Shown here: piece after piece, positions 16,357-23,160 of the stretch
Layout: each line of letters starts with the position of its first letter
How positions within the stretch are numbered: the first letter of the stretch is position 1
Assembly (NCBI GenBank): GCA_023229545.1
Contig: JALNZB010000024.1
Span: 7,202 to 47,781 of the forward strand
Origin: Sulfuritalea sp.
GTDB lineage: Bacteria; Pseudomonadota; Gammaproteobacteria; Burkholderiales; Rhodocyclaceae
Direction of reading: 5' to 3'
Length of the DNA stretch: 40,580 nt
Notes under the pieces: model-generated
What the model was told of the DNA's origin: nothing
The model's input: the letters and a program-made list of their open reading frames with translations, nothing else
Databases searched by the model: none
Program-made: the position numbers and the translations under genes

Positions 16357-16485
16357 AGCCTTGCCGCGCCTGCTGGACGCAGGATTGCCGTTGGCGTATT
16401 CTGCTTGCGTTGGTTGCCGAGCGCGAGGAAGGCCAGGGAAAACCCAAAATCCGACACATCGGCGCGCCTTTTTCACCATTCAATT

Positions 16486-16509
16486 TCAGGCGCCACTAAA
16501 TTCGACGAT
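16486..16509 (+). repeat. Direct repeat 1 upstream of the reverse transcriptase
   Basis: TCAGGCGCCACT, five variable bases, then CGACGAT. The same arrangement with the same spacing recurs at 16608-16631, where it ends exactly before the ATG of the reverse transcriptase N-terminal segment. The repeats lie 122 bp apart and enclose a strong hairpin. Confidence 0.6.
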
Positions 16510-16540
16510 CATGTTGATTCACTACTATTCTTCAGAACCT

Positions 16541-16594
16541 CTGGCGCTTTATCCTGCGTGTGGGATGGAATGTATCCCATCCTATAGGTGCCAG
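16541..16594 (+). ncRNA. Candidate structured RNA in the reverse transcriptase leader
   Basis: An outer 7-bp stem (CTGGCGC at 16541-16547 with GTGCCAG at 16588-16594, one G-U pair) encloses a 10-bp inner stem (16559-16568 with 16577-16586, two G-U pairs) and an 8-base loop, AATGTATC. It lies 38 bp before the ATG at 16632 and between two 24-bp direct repeats. Several defence reverse transcriptases and all retrons use a structured RNA encoded next to the enzyme gene. That this hairpin is such an RNA is inference; transcription is not shown. Confidence 0.45.
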
Positions 16595-16607
16595 ACTTCT
16601 CTAGCCA

Positions 16608-16631
16608 TCAGGCGCCACTGGTACCGACGAT
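16608..16631 (+). repeat. Direct repeat 2, abutting the reverse transcriptase start
   Basis: This is the second copy of the TCAGGCGCCACT-N5-CGACGAT arrangement at 16486-16509. All 19 specified positions are identical and only the five spacer bases differ. It ends one base before the ATG at 16632. Confidence 0.6.
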
Positions 16632-16835
16632 ATGACACAGCTACTAAAGACGCTTATCGATGCGGATAGCCTTGACTTCGCGTTACGGCACATCTCCACT
16701 TATTACGACACAGACTTCTTTCCGAGAACTGAGGAATTTCTTGCCATTGGGCATTCATGGGACGAAGTCAAGAATCATATTCTGGAATCTGATCTTGACC
16801 ATATTCTCTCGGCTCCTCCCTTGGTCGAGCCGTAG
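16632..16835 (+). pseudogene. N-terminal segment of the reverse transcriptase, ended by an in-frame TAG
   Basis: The 67-residue segment starts MTQLLKTLIDADSLDFALRH and ends at TAG (16833-16835). The frame then continues without another stop into the reverse transcriptase core. The codons just after the TAG read PKTRSGFRIVHRPEPLDSIV, which is the conserved RIVH...PLD.IVY.AL entry into the fingers region of Abi/unknown-group reverse transcriptases. So the stop lies inside one ancestral gene of about 520 codons (16632-18194). It may be a recent nonsense mutation, a read-through site, or a sequencing error. Codon use is A+T-richer than the neighbours, in line with horizontal acquisition. Confidence 0.7.
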
Positions 16836-16892
16836 CCAAAGACACGAAGCGGATTCAGGATAGTCCATCGTCCCGAGCCATTAGATTCAATT

Positions 16893-18194
16893 GTGTATGC
16901 AGCGCTAGCGAAGACTATCGCTTCGGATGTAGAGATTGCTCGGGCGAGTCCAGAAGTCGCATGCTCCTACAGAATTTCGGAGAGCGATAGGAGTTTCTTC
17001 GCTGATGGTTCTGGCTTCAACGTCTATCGCGAACGATGTGAAAACTTGTCTACCGATTTTCCATTCGTACTATCGACGGACATTTCAGATTTCTACAACA
17101 AGATATATCTTCACCGCCTCCAGAACGCAATTCAACTGGCCACGGACGACCCTCCTGGGGTATCGAAGCGAATAGAGTACTTCCTGACAGCTCTTAATAC
17201 GAGAGCGTCACAGGGGATTCCAGTTGGTCCCGCCGCTAGCATCATCATGGCAGAGGCAACACTTATCGATGCCGACCAGTTCATCTATGGGCGGGGATTT
17301 GAGCATGTGAGATACGTCGATGACTTCCGCGTTTTTGGAAACTCGCATCAGGAACTGCAATCGCTACTCCAAGACTTCTGCGTCTACCTTCACGAGAATC
17401 AGCGACTGTCTCTTTCGCCTGAGAAGACCCGGATCAGTAAGTCCGAGGACTTTATTAATCAAGAGTTGAACAACCAGTATCAACTGGAGAAGCTAGAAAT
17501 TCTCGGGGAAATCGAGGTCCTAAATCCCTATACGATGGAGATCGAAGACGTCGATTTCGTCGTAATCGACGATGCTGGAGCAATTCTTCTCGACGCGCTA
17601 ACGCGCATCACGAAGTTTGAAACACTCGACCTTGGGGTAATTCGCGCAATTGTTCGGCGAGCGCGGGCACACGGCATCAAAGACATTGCCGGTTGCCTCA
17701 TGGAGCATATTGCGTTCTTTGCCCCAGCCGTAAACGACATCGCGCTGTATCTCGATTCAATAACCGACGCCGATTTTGTTTCTTCTTTCGCGTTAGAACT
17801 ACAGGGCTTGTGTGACCACCCTGCCGCCAATATTCGTGCCGTGAGACTTTGGCTCGAATGGTATTTCTCCCGCCACGAAGAGCTCTTGAGTATCGCGAGA
17901 ATTCGCGCATTTGTCTTCTCAAGCAAACGACTTCGCCCGCAAGCCCGTGCCGCTATCACCATGAATAATCAGGCTTGGATAAAGGACAGAAAAAACCAGC
18001 TCCTACATTACGTTTACTGGGATCGCCGCTCAATCTTGCTTGCGGCGCAAATACTTTCCAAGGATGAAAGAGAGAAGTGGCTAGGGCCGATCATTAAGGG
18101 AGAAAGCCTCAACCGAATGGACAAGTGGATGGCGAAATGGGTTATCGATGGCGCCCCCGACGAGTTTTTCCTCGACGACAACCTACCGTTCTGA
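16893..18194 (+). CDS. Reverse transcriptase, Abi/unknown-group (DRT-like), downstream of an in-frame TAG
   Basis: The open part from the GTG at 16893 encodes 433 residues. Polymerase motif A is STDISDFY (D63), the QGIPVGP motif is at 107-113, and the catalytic YVDD is at 141-144. These define an RNA-directed DNA polymerase. Residues after about 225 form a long helical region with no motif I recognise, such as the alpha-helical repeats found behind the polymerase in Abi and unknown-group enzymes. No group II intron maturase domain (GIIM/HNH) and no retron-type msr/msd was seen. GTG is probably not the true start: the same frame extends back to 16632 except for one TAG at 16833. Such lone enzymes often act in phage defence with a nearby RNA; the exact subclass cannot be assigned here. 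The cassette is flanked by inverted MITE-like copies. Confidence 0.85.
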   Translation: MYAALAKTIASDVEIARASPEVACSYRISESDRSFFADGSGFNVYRERCENLSTDFPFVLSTDISDFYNKIYLHRLQNAIQLATDDPPGVSKRIEYFLTALNTRASQGIPVGPAASIIMAEATLIDADQFIYGRGFEHVRYVDDFRVFGNSHQELQSLLQDFCVYLHENQRLSLSPEKTRISKSEDFINQELNNQYQLEKLEILGEIEVLNPYTMEIEDVDFVVIDDAGAILLDALTRITKFETLDLGVIRAIVRRARAHGIKDIAGCLMEHIAFFAPAVNDIALYLDSITDADFVSSFALELQGLCDHPAANIRAVRLWLEWYFSRHEELLSIARIRAFVFSSKRLRPQARAAITMNNQAWIKDRKNQLLHYVYWDRRSILLAAQILSKDEREKWLGPIIKGESLNRMDKWMAKWVIDGAPDEFFLDDNLPF

Positions 18195-18263
18195 TGGCTA
18201 ACCTCTCAATGAAAAATGGGCCAGGGTCGCGGTTACGTGGGTGATGTCGCGCGGCAATGTAGC

Positions 18264-18301
18264 GTAGCTCCGTGACTGATACCTCGTGCGTTTGGGGCTA
18301 C
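18264..18301 (+). other. Hairpin downstream of the reverse transcriptase
   Basis: An 8-bp stem (GTAGCTCC at 18264-18271 with GGGGCTAC at 18294-18301, one G-U pair) has a 22-base loop. It lies 70 bp after the reverse transcriptase stop and 15 bp before the right MITE-like copy. No T-run follows, so it is not a classical terminator. It could be part of a 3' RNA element. Confidence 0.35.
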
Positions 18302-18316
18302 TTGCACGGTAGCGTT

Positions 18317-18510
18317 GGCGGGATGGTCGCGGCGGTGGCCTCTGAGAGCCGCCGAAGCGAGGAGCCGTGACAGGGGAAGTCCGCTGGCGTTGTCCGACGA
18401 CGATGCCGGCATTATCGGCATCGGCTAGTTTAGCCAGCGGCCTGGCGCGGCCCCGCAGTGAGGGAAGCCGCAGGCCGGCGAACCGGGGCCGGCGCCGCGA
18501 CCGTCCCGCT
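18317..18510 (-). mobile_element. MITE-like element, right copy (inverted)
   Basis: The 194-bp element, read on the minus strand, aligns along its full length with the copy at 16164-16356. Shared segments include GCCGGCCTGCGGC, GGGGCCGCGCCAGGCCGCTG and CGGCATCGTCGTCGGACAAC. Its terminal inverted repeats (18317-18330 and 18497-18510) match at 12 of 14 positions. The 412-bp gene-free stretch 18195-18606 consists of a short hairpin, this element and the chrB promoter. Confidence 0.8.
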
Positions 18511-18532
18511 GGCGCGGAACCCCGGAAAGATG

Positions 18533-18561
18533 TTGAAAATACTATTGTTATATAGTATATA
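18533..18561 (+). promoter_or_regulatory. chrBA promoter with a palindromic operator
   Basis: TTGAAA (18533-18538) and TATATA (18556-18561) are separated by exactly 17 bp, a good sigma-70 promoter 45 bp before the chrB ATG. Within the spacer lies the inverted repeat ATACTAT (18539-18545) and ATAGTAT (18552-18558). An operator overlapping the promoter fits control by ChrB, the product of the first gene. This A+T-rich stretch stands out from its surroundings. Confidence 0.65.
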
Positions 18562-18606
18562 TAAGTGTTACGCTTGTCACATTGAATCCACCGATGTAAC
18601 CCTGCC

Positions 18607-19521
18607 ATGGAATTCCTCGCCCTGTTTGTCAGCCTGCCGACCCGGCAATCCGCCGGTCGCATGCGCATCTGGCGCGCCTTGCGGGCACTGGGCTGCGCCA
18701 CCTTGCGCGACGGCGTGTATCTGCTGCCCGAATCACCGCAGCACGCGGCGGCATTGGCGCAGATCGCCGACGAGGTGCGCGCGGTGCAGGGCACTGCCGA
18801 TCTTTACCGTCTCGGCGGACGCGACGAGGCGCAGCAGGCCGGAATCGTCGCGCTGTTCGATCGCGGCCCGGATTATGCCCGGTTGCTGGAGGCGATCCGT
18901 GCCGCGCGGGCGACCGTCAATCCCAAGAGCGTTCATGCGTTGCGTCGCGAATTCAAGGCCATCACCGCCGCTGACTATTTTCCCGGCGAGGCGCAAAAAC
19001 AGACCGAGGCGGCTCTGGCCGAATTGGCTGCCGTGGCCGGCGGCGAACCCCATGCGGTGGATCAGGAAATTCGCCGTCTCGCCAGCGCCGACTATTCAGG
19101 CCGGACCTGGGCGACGCGCAAGAACCTGTGGGTCGATCGCATGGCCTCGGCTTGGCTGATCCGTCGCTTCATCGACCGCAAGGCAAAATTCCTCTGGCTC
19201 GACACTCCGAAAAAATGCCCGAAAGCGGCGCTCGGTTTCGACTTCGACGGTGCGGCCTTCACCCATGTCGGCAGCCGCGTCACGTTCGAAGTGCTGGCGG
19301 CGAGTTTTGCTGTGGACGGCGATCCGGCGATTGCGCGCATCGCCGCCATCGTCCATTGCCTCGATGTCGGCGGCGTGCCGGTGGCCGAGGCGGCGGGCAT
19401 CGAGGCGGTGCTGGGGGGGCTGCGCGCCGGCGCGCCCGATGACGACAAATTGCTGGCGGCGGCGAGCCGTGTTTTCGATGGCCTTTACCGGAACTTCCAG
19501 CAGGAGAATTCCCATGACTGA
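18607..19521 (+). CDS. chrB: Chromate resistance regulator/accessory protein ChrB
   Basis: This 304-residue protein matches ChrB in layout. The N-terminal part (about residues 1-140, MEFLALFVSLPTRQSAGRMRIWRALRALG) is the winged-helix-like domain. The C-terminal part (from about 165, TWATRKNLWVDRMASAWLIRRFID) is the conserved ChrB domain with KFLWLDTP and a later HCLDVGG. ChrB is known as a chromate-responsive regulator of chrA expression. The stop overlaps the chrA start by 8 bp, and the promoter in front carries a palindrome. The position next to a MITE-like repeat suggests a mobile module. Confidence 0.92.
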   Translation: MEFLALFVSLPTRQSAGRMRIWRALRALGCATLRDGVYLLPESPQHAAALAQIADEVRAVQGTADLYRLGGRDEAQQAGIVALFDRGPDYARLLEAIRAARATVNPKSVHALRREFKAITAADYFPGEAQKQTEAALAELAAVAGGEPHAVDQEIRRLASADYSGRTWATRKNLWVDRMASAWLIRRFIDRKAKFLWLDTPKKCPKAALGFDFDGAAFTHVGSRVTFEVLAASFAVDGDPAIARIAAIVHCLDVGGVPVAEAAGIEAVLGGLRAGAPDDDKLLAAASRVFDGLYRNFQQENSHD

Positions 19522-20875
19522 TACCACCGTTCCCACTACCGCGCCGCCCGTGCCGACGCTCGGCGAGGCCTTCAAATACTGGCTCAAGCTCGGCTTCATC
19601 AGCTTCGGCGGTCCCGCCGGCCAGATTGCGATGATGCATCAGGAACTGGTCGAGCGTCGGCGCTGGATTTCCGAGCACCGCTACCTGCATGCCCTCAATT
19701 TCTGCATGCTGTTGCCGGGGCCGGAAGCGATCCAGCTCGCCATCTACATCAGCTGGCTGATGCACGGCGTCAAGGGCGCCGTCATGGCGGGGGTGTTGTT
19801 TTTTCTGCCGGCCTTCGTGCTGCTCTCGCTGCTGGCTGGCTTCTATCTGAGCTACGGCGAAGTGCTCGCGGTGCAGGGGATTTTCTACGCCATCAAGCCC
19901 GCCGTGGTCGCCGTGGTGCTGTTCGCCGCCTGGCGCATCGGCTCGCGCGCCCTGAAGAACGGGGTGCTGACGGGCATCGCCGCGCTGGCCTTCGTCGGCA
20001 TCTTTTTTTTCAGGATCGATTTTCCCTTGATTGTGCTGGCCGCCGCCATGCTCGGCGCCATAGGCGGTGCAGCGGGCGGCAAGCTGGCAGACAAGTTCAA
20101 GGCCGGTGGCGGTCATGGCGCCAGCCGCAAGGTCTATGGCCCGGCGTTGATCGACGACGATACGCCGCCGCCGGCGCATGCGAAGTTTTCCTGGGGCAAG
20201 CTCGTGGTCACGCTGCTGATCTTCGTCGCGATCTGGGCGGCAGTCATGCTGGCCCTACGTGACCACGGTGAACACGGCAACCTCTACGACATGGGCGACT
20301 TTTTCACCAAGGCCGCTTTTCTCACCATCGGTGGCGCCTATGCCGTGCTGCCCTATGTCTATCAGGGCGCGGTGGAACATTTCGGCTGGCTTACCGGGCC
20401 GCAGATGATGGATGGCTTGGCGCTGGGCGAAACCACGCCGGGTCCGCTGATCATGATCGTGACCTGGGTCGGCTATCTGGGCGGTGTCGCCCGGCACTCC
20501 TTCGATAACCCAGTCGCGGCGGGACTGGCCGGGGCAGCGGTGGCCACCTTCTTTACTTTTCTGCCGTCCTTCCTGTTCATTCTGGGGGCCGGGCCGCTGG
20601 TGGAATCGACGCGCGGCGAACTGAAAATAACCGCACCGCTCACCGCCATTACGGCGGCCGTGGTCGGCGTGATTTTCAATCTGGCGACATTTTTCGCCTG
20701 GCACACCTTCTGGCCCAAGGCGACGGCGACTGCGCCATTCGGCGGGCCGTTCGACGTCATCTCGGTTGTCATCGCCGTGGCGTCCTTCATCGCGCTGTGG
20801 AAATACAAGGCCGACATCATGAAGGTCATCGGCGTCTGCGGCGTGCTGGGGCTGGCGCTGTCCCTGATTCGCTGA
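19514..20875 (+). CDS. chrA: Chromate efflux transporter ChrA
   Basis: The start at 19514 (MTDTTVPTTAPPVPTLGEAF, 453 residues) is chosen because it overlaps the chrB stop and gives the usual ChrA length. The open frame upstream is a shadow of chrB. The protein is a long-chain CHR transporter with two homologous halves: the first has FISFGGPAGQIAMMHQELV and LLPGPEAIQLAIYISW, the second has AFLTIGGAYAVLPYV and GLALGETTPGPLIMI. About ten membrane spans are visible. It exports chromate from the cytoplasm, probably driven by the membrane potential. Confidence 0.95.
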   Translation: MTDTTVPTTAPPVPTLGEAFKYWLKLGFISFGGPAGQIAMMHQELVERRRWISEHRYLHALNFCMLLPGPEAIQLAIYISWLMHGVKGAVMAGVLFFLPAFVLLSLLAGFYLSYGEVLAVQGIFYAIKPAVVAVVLFAAWRIGSRALKNGVLTGIAALAFVGIFFFRIDFPLIVLAAAMLGAIGGAAGGKLADKFKAGGGHGASRKVYGPALIDDDTPPPAHAKFSWGKLVVTLLIFVAIWAAVMLALRDHGEHGNLYDMGDFFTKAAFLTIGGAYAVLPYVYQGAVEHFGWLTGPQMMDGLALGETTPGPLIMIVTWVGYLGGVARHSFDNPVAAGLAGAAVATFFTFLPSFLFILGAGPLVESTRGELKITAPLTAITAAVVGVIFNLATFFAWHTFWPKATATAPFGGPFDVISVVIAVASFIALWKYKADIMKVIGVCGVLGLALSLIR

Positions 20876-20975
20876 GGAGAAGGCTTATGGGCGTCGAACT
20901 CGGTCACCACAGCGACCAATGCAGCCTTTGTGCTTTCTCCATTCAGTCATGCCTGCCCGCCGTTCATGCCGGCGC

Positions 20976-21599
20976 TCAACCGGATTTCGCGCCACTGTTT
21001 TTTGCATCCGACATCGGAAAGAACTCACGGATGTCGGCCGACTTGCATCCAGCGGCGAAGAACAGCCCCGTCTGGATGAAGACAAATTCCTCATCGTTGA
21101 TTCCCTGCACCGTGATGCCCGGACTTCTTGTGATGTCGCATACGGATGGATCGGCCGCCAGACTGTGATGCCCGATGCAGGCCAGGGGGCGCACGGCGTA
21201 AATCGTGCAACGGTCATTGCGCAGCATCGGGCAGGGCACGCCGGCATAGCGCTGGCGAAGCCTCTCGACATTATCCTGCTCGGGAATAATGCCCACCGGA
21301 TCAACCGGCTTGCGTCCCGTGAATTTGGCGATGCGCGCGGCCTCCCATGACGAGATAACGACCGGCTGCTTGCAGCAGTGCGAACAACCGTTCCCGCACG
21401 GCGTCAGCGGTGCGATTTTGCCGGCCATTTCGCGCGCAATCTCCACCAGTCGGAGCGCGCGGCGATCAAGCGACTCCGGCTCCTCCACCAGCTCCGTCGC
21501 CTCATCCATCAGGGCACGGAAGCGGCTTCCGTATTCGGCTTCCAGCCAATCGGCTTTTTTCTGCGGATCGGCGTCGAGCGCCGGGAATGTGGAAGGCAT
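20976..21599 (-). CDS. YkgJ-type cysteine-cluster protein (long form)
   Basis: I place the start at 21599 (MPSTFPALDADPQKKADWLE, 207 residues) because the codons upstream read like noise. Cysteines lie in PCGNGCSHCCKQPVV, in VPCPMLRNDRCTIYAVRPLACIGH and in PSVCDI, the YkgJ/Fli-type cluster with C-x-I-Y-x-x-R-P-x-x-C. The N-terminal 80 residues are helical. It probably binds zinc or iron; the function is unknown. It converges with chrA, about 100 bp away. The window holds a second, shorter member at 14640-14978. Confidence 0.8.
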   Translation of the reverse strand: MPSTFPALDADPQKKADWLEAEYGSRFRALMDEATELVEEPESLDRRALRLVEIAREMAGKIAPLTPCGNGCSHCCKQPVVISSWEAARIAKFTGRKPVDPVGIIPEQDNVERLRQRYAGVPCPMLRNDRCTIYAVRPLACIGHHSLAADPSVCDITRSPGITVQGINDEEFVFIQTGLFFAAGCKSADIREFFPMSDAKNSGAKSG

Positions 21600-21656
21600 G
21601 AGCCGAATTGTAGCGCCGGAACAGGTTGGCGCTCGCCGTTGAAGCGGCCAAGCCAA

Positions 21657-21821
21657 GGGGTGCGCTGCCCCACTTTGGGTGGTGCGTTGTTCGCCACCGG
21701 CTGGTTGGCTGCACCGCTGGCGGCATGCGGCTGTCTCAAGATCGCCTGCGACCTGGCGTTATGGCGCGTGTTTCGGCAACACCTCGGCGCTTTTGTGGTT
21801 AGCAAGACGGATACAAGGTAA
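21657..21821 (+). pseudogene. Possible remnant of a membrane transporter C-terminus
   Basis: One frame reads LGGALFATGWLAAPLAACG, then CLKIACDLALWRVFRQH, ending VVSKTDTR and a stop at 21821. A hydrophobic span followed by L-K-I-x-x-D-L-A-L-W-R-x-F-R-x-x resembles the last membrane helix and tail of some major facilitator family transporters. There is no start codon, and the sequence before it runs antisense through the YkgJ-type gene, so if real it is a decayed 3' fragment. The gene-free stretch 21600-21973 otherwise holds only the hyb promoter. Confidence 0.3.
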
Positions 21822-21899
21822 CCGCTTTCCCCGGCGCAGACTGCGCCGCACTTCTTTCAATGCCTTGAATTGACTGTGATGGCGAGGCTCTCACCAATC

Positions 21900-21915
21900 T
21901 GGTGCGGGACTTGCA
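21900..21915 (+). promoter_or_regulatory. Sigma-54 promoter of the hyb/hyp/hox operon
   Basis: TGGTGCGGGACTTGCA matches the -24/-12 consensus TGGCACG-N4-TTGCA with GG at 21901-21902, GC at 21913-21914 and the exact 10-bp spacing. Transcription would begin near 21926, about 48 bp before the hybO ATG. The sigma-54 activator HoxA and the H2 sensor HoxBC are encoded at the far end of the same locus, which fits H2-dependent control. Confidence 0.8.
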
Positions 21916-21973
21916 TCAGGCTCATCGCGATCAGGTCCGGACGCGGCCTGGCTCTTGAAGGGGGACAGCAGAC

Positions 21974-23158
21974 ATGGGCAACATCAGCGAAATCTTTGAA
22001 ACGAGCCGCGAGACGCTGCATGACATCGAGCGGCGCCTTGAGATGCCGAGGCGGGAGTTTTTGCAGTTCTGCGCAACCCTGGCCGCGACCATGGGTCTGC
22101 CCGCCGGCGCCGAGGCGGCGGTGGCCAAGGCCATCGAAGCGGCCAAGCGGCCTTCGGTGATCTGGCTGCACTTTCAGGAGTGCACGGGCTGTTCGGAATC
22201 GCTCTTGCGCGCCGAGCACCCGACGCTGGAAAAGCTGATTCTCGACGTGATTTCCCTCGATTACCATGAAACCCTGATGGCTGCGGCAGGTCATCAGGCC
22301 GAAGCCGCGCGCAAGGACGCCATGAAGGCGAACAAGGGCAAGTATGTGCTGGTGGTCGAGGGCGCCATTCCGCTCAAGGACAAAGGCATCTACTGCAAGG
22401 TCGGCGGTCACACCGCCATCGATCTGGTCAAGGAATGCGCGGCGGACGCGGCGGCGGTGATCGCCATCGGTTCCTGCGCCTCCTGGGGCGGCATGCCCTC
22501 CACCGGGCCGAATCCCAGCGGCTCGGCCGGCGTCGCCGAGGCGCTGGGCAAACCGGTAGTGACGATTCCCGGTTGCCCGCCGAATCCCTACAACTTCCTC
22601 GCCGCCGTGGTGCACTTCCTGACCTTCGGCAAGCTGCCGGAAGTGGACAAGCTGGGCCGTCCCAAGTTTGCCTACGGACGTTTGATTCACGAGAACTGCG
22701 AGCGTCGCGCCCACTTTGACGCCGGTCGTTTTGCCATGGAGTTCGGCGATGCCGGACACCGCCAGGGCTATTGTCTGTACAAGCTGGGTTGCAAGGGGCC
22801 GGAAACCTACGCCAACTGTCCGACGCTGGGTTTTGGCGACGCGGGGGAGAACAACTGGCCGGTGGGTTGCGGCCATCCCTGCATCGGTTGCAGCGAAAAG
22901 GGCGTGGGTTTCGAGAAGCCGATTCATCAAGTGGCGAAGATGCTCAACGTCGTTCCGCCCCTGCAATATCCGCGCATCGTCGAGGAGCAGGGCAAGGCTG
23001 CTTCCATTGCGTCCGCCGCAGCCGTGGCGGCGGTGGCCGGCGCGGCTGCCGGTGCGGCGATCATGCTGACGCGCAACCTTGGTTTGTCTCATGCGGCGGA
23101 GGAGGCGGAGCGCGCAAAGGGTAAGGGTGATGCCGGCGCAGACAAGGCGCAGGTGTAA
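21974..23158 (+). CDS. hybO: Membrane-bound uptake [NiFe]-hydrogenase small subunit (HybO type)
   Basis: The 394-residue iron-sulphur subunit is exported by the Tat pathway: the twin-arginine motif is PRREFLQFCAT at residues 25-35, ahead of a hydrophobic segment. Proximal cluster ligands are in ECTGCSESLLR, in GSCASWGG and in PGCPPNPYN; the medial and distal clusters use HENCERR, CLYKLGCKGPETYANCP and CGHPCIGCSE. It has a C-terminal hydrophobic helix (about residues 340-368, Ala-rich) followed by a charged tail, as in HybO. The ligand motif is C-T-G-C and not C-T-C-C, and W-G-G replaces W-G-C, so the extra cysteines of oxygen-tolerant enzymes are lacking. A GAAGGGGGA ribosome site precedes the ATG. 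Confidence 0.95.
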   Translation: MGNISEIFETSRETLHDIERRLEMPRREFLQFCATLAATMGLPAGAEAAVAKAIEAAKRPSVIWLHFQECTGCSESLLRAEHPTLEKLILDVISLDYHETLMAAAGHQAEAARKDAMKANKGKYVLVVEGAIPLKDKGIYCKVGGHTAIDLVKECAADAAAVIAIGSCASWGGMPSTGPNPSGSAGVAEALGKPVVTIPGCPPNPYNFLAAVVHFLTFGKLPEVDKLGRPKFAYGRLIHENCERRAHFDAGRFAMEFGDAGHRQGYCLYKLGCKGPETYANCPTLGFGDAGENNWPVGCGHPCIGCSEKGVGFEKPIHQVAKMLNVVPPLQYPRIVEEQGKAASIASAAAVAAVAGAAAGAAIMLTRNLGLSHAAEEAERAKGKGDAGADKAQV

Positions 23159-23160
23159 TC

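Noticed and set aside
16486..16607. An endless open frame formed by joining copies of the 122-nt unit, as in DRT2
   Set aside because: The unit length is not a multiple of three and its sense strand holds a stop (TAA in CAC TAA) early, so a concatemer is not open in the sense direction.
16486..16631. A retron msr-msd locus
   Set aside because: The flanking repeats are direct rather than inverted, no typical retron a1/a2 pairing was seen, and the enzyme looks like the Abi/unknown group rather than a retron enzyme.
16632..18194. A group II intron around the reverse transcriptase
   Set aside because: No maturase or HNH domain and no intron 5' end or domain V-like hairpin were seen near the gene.
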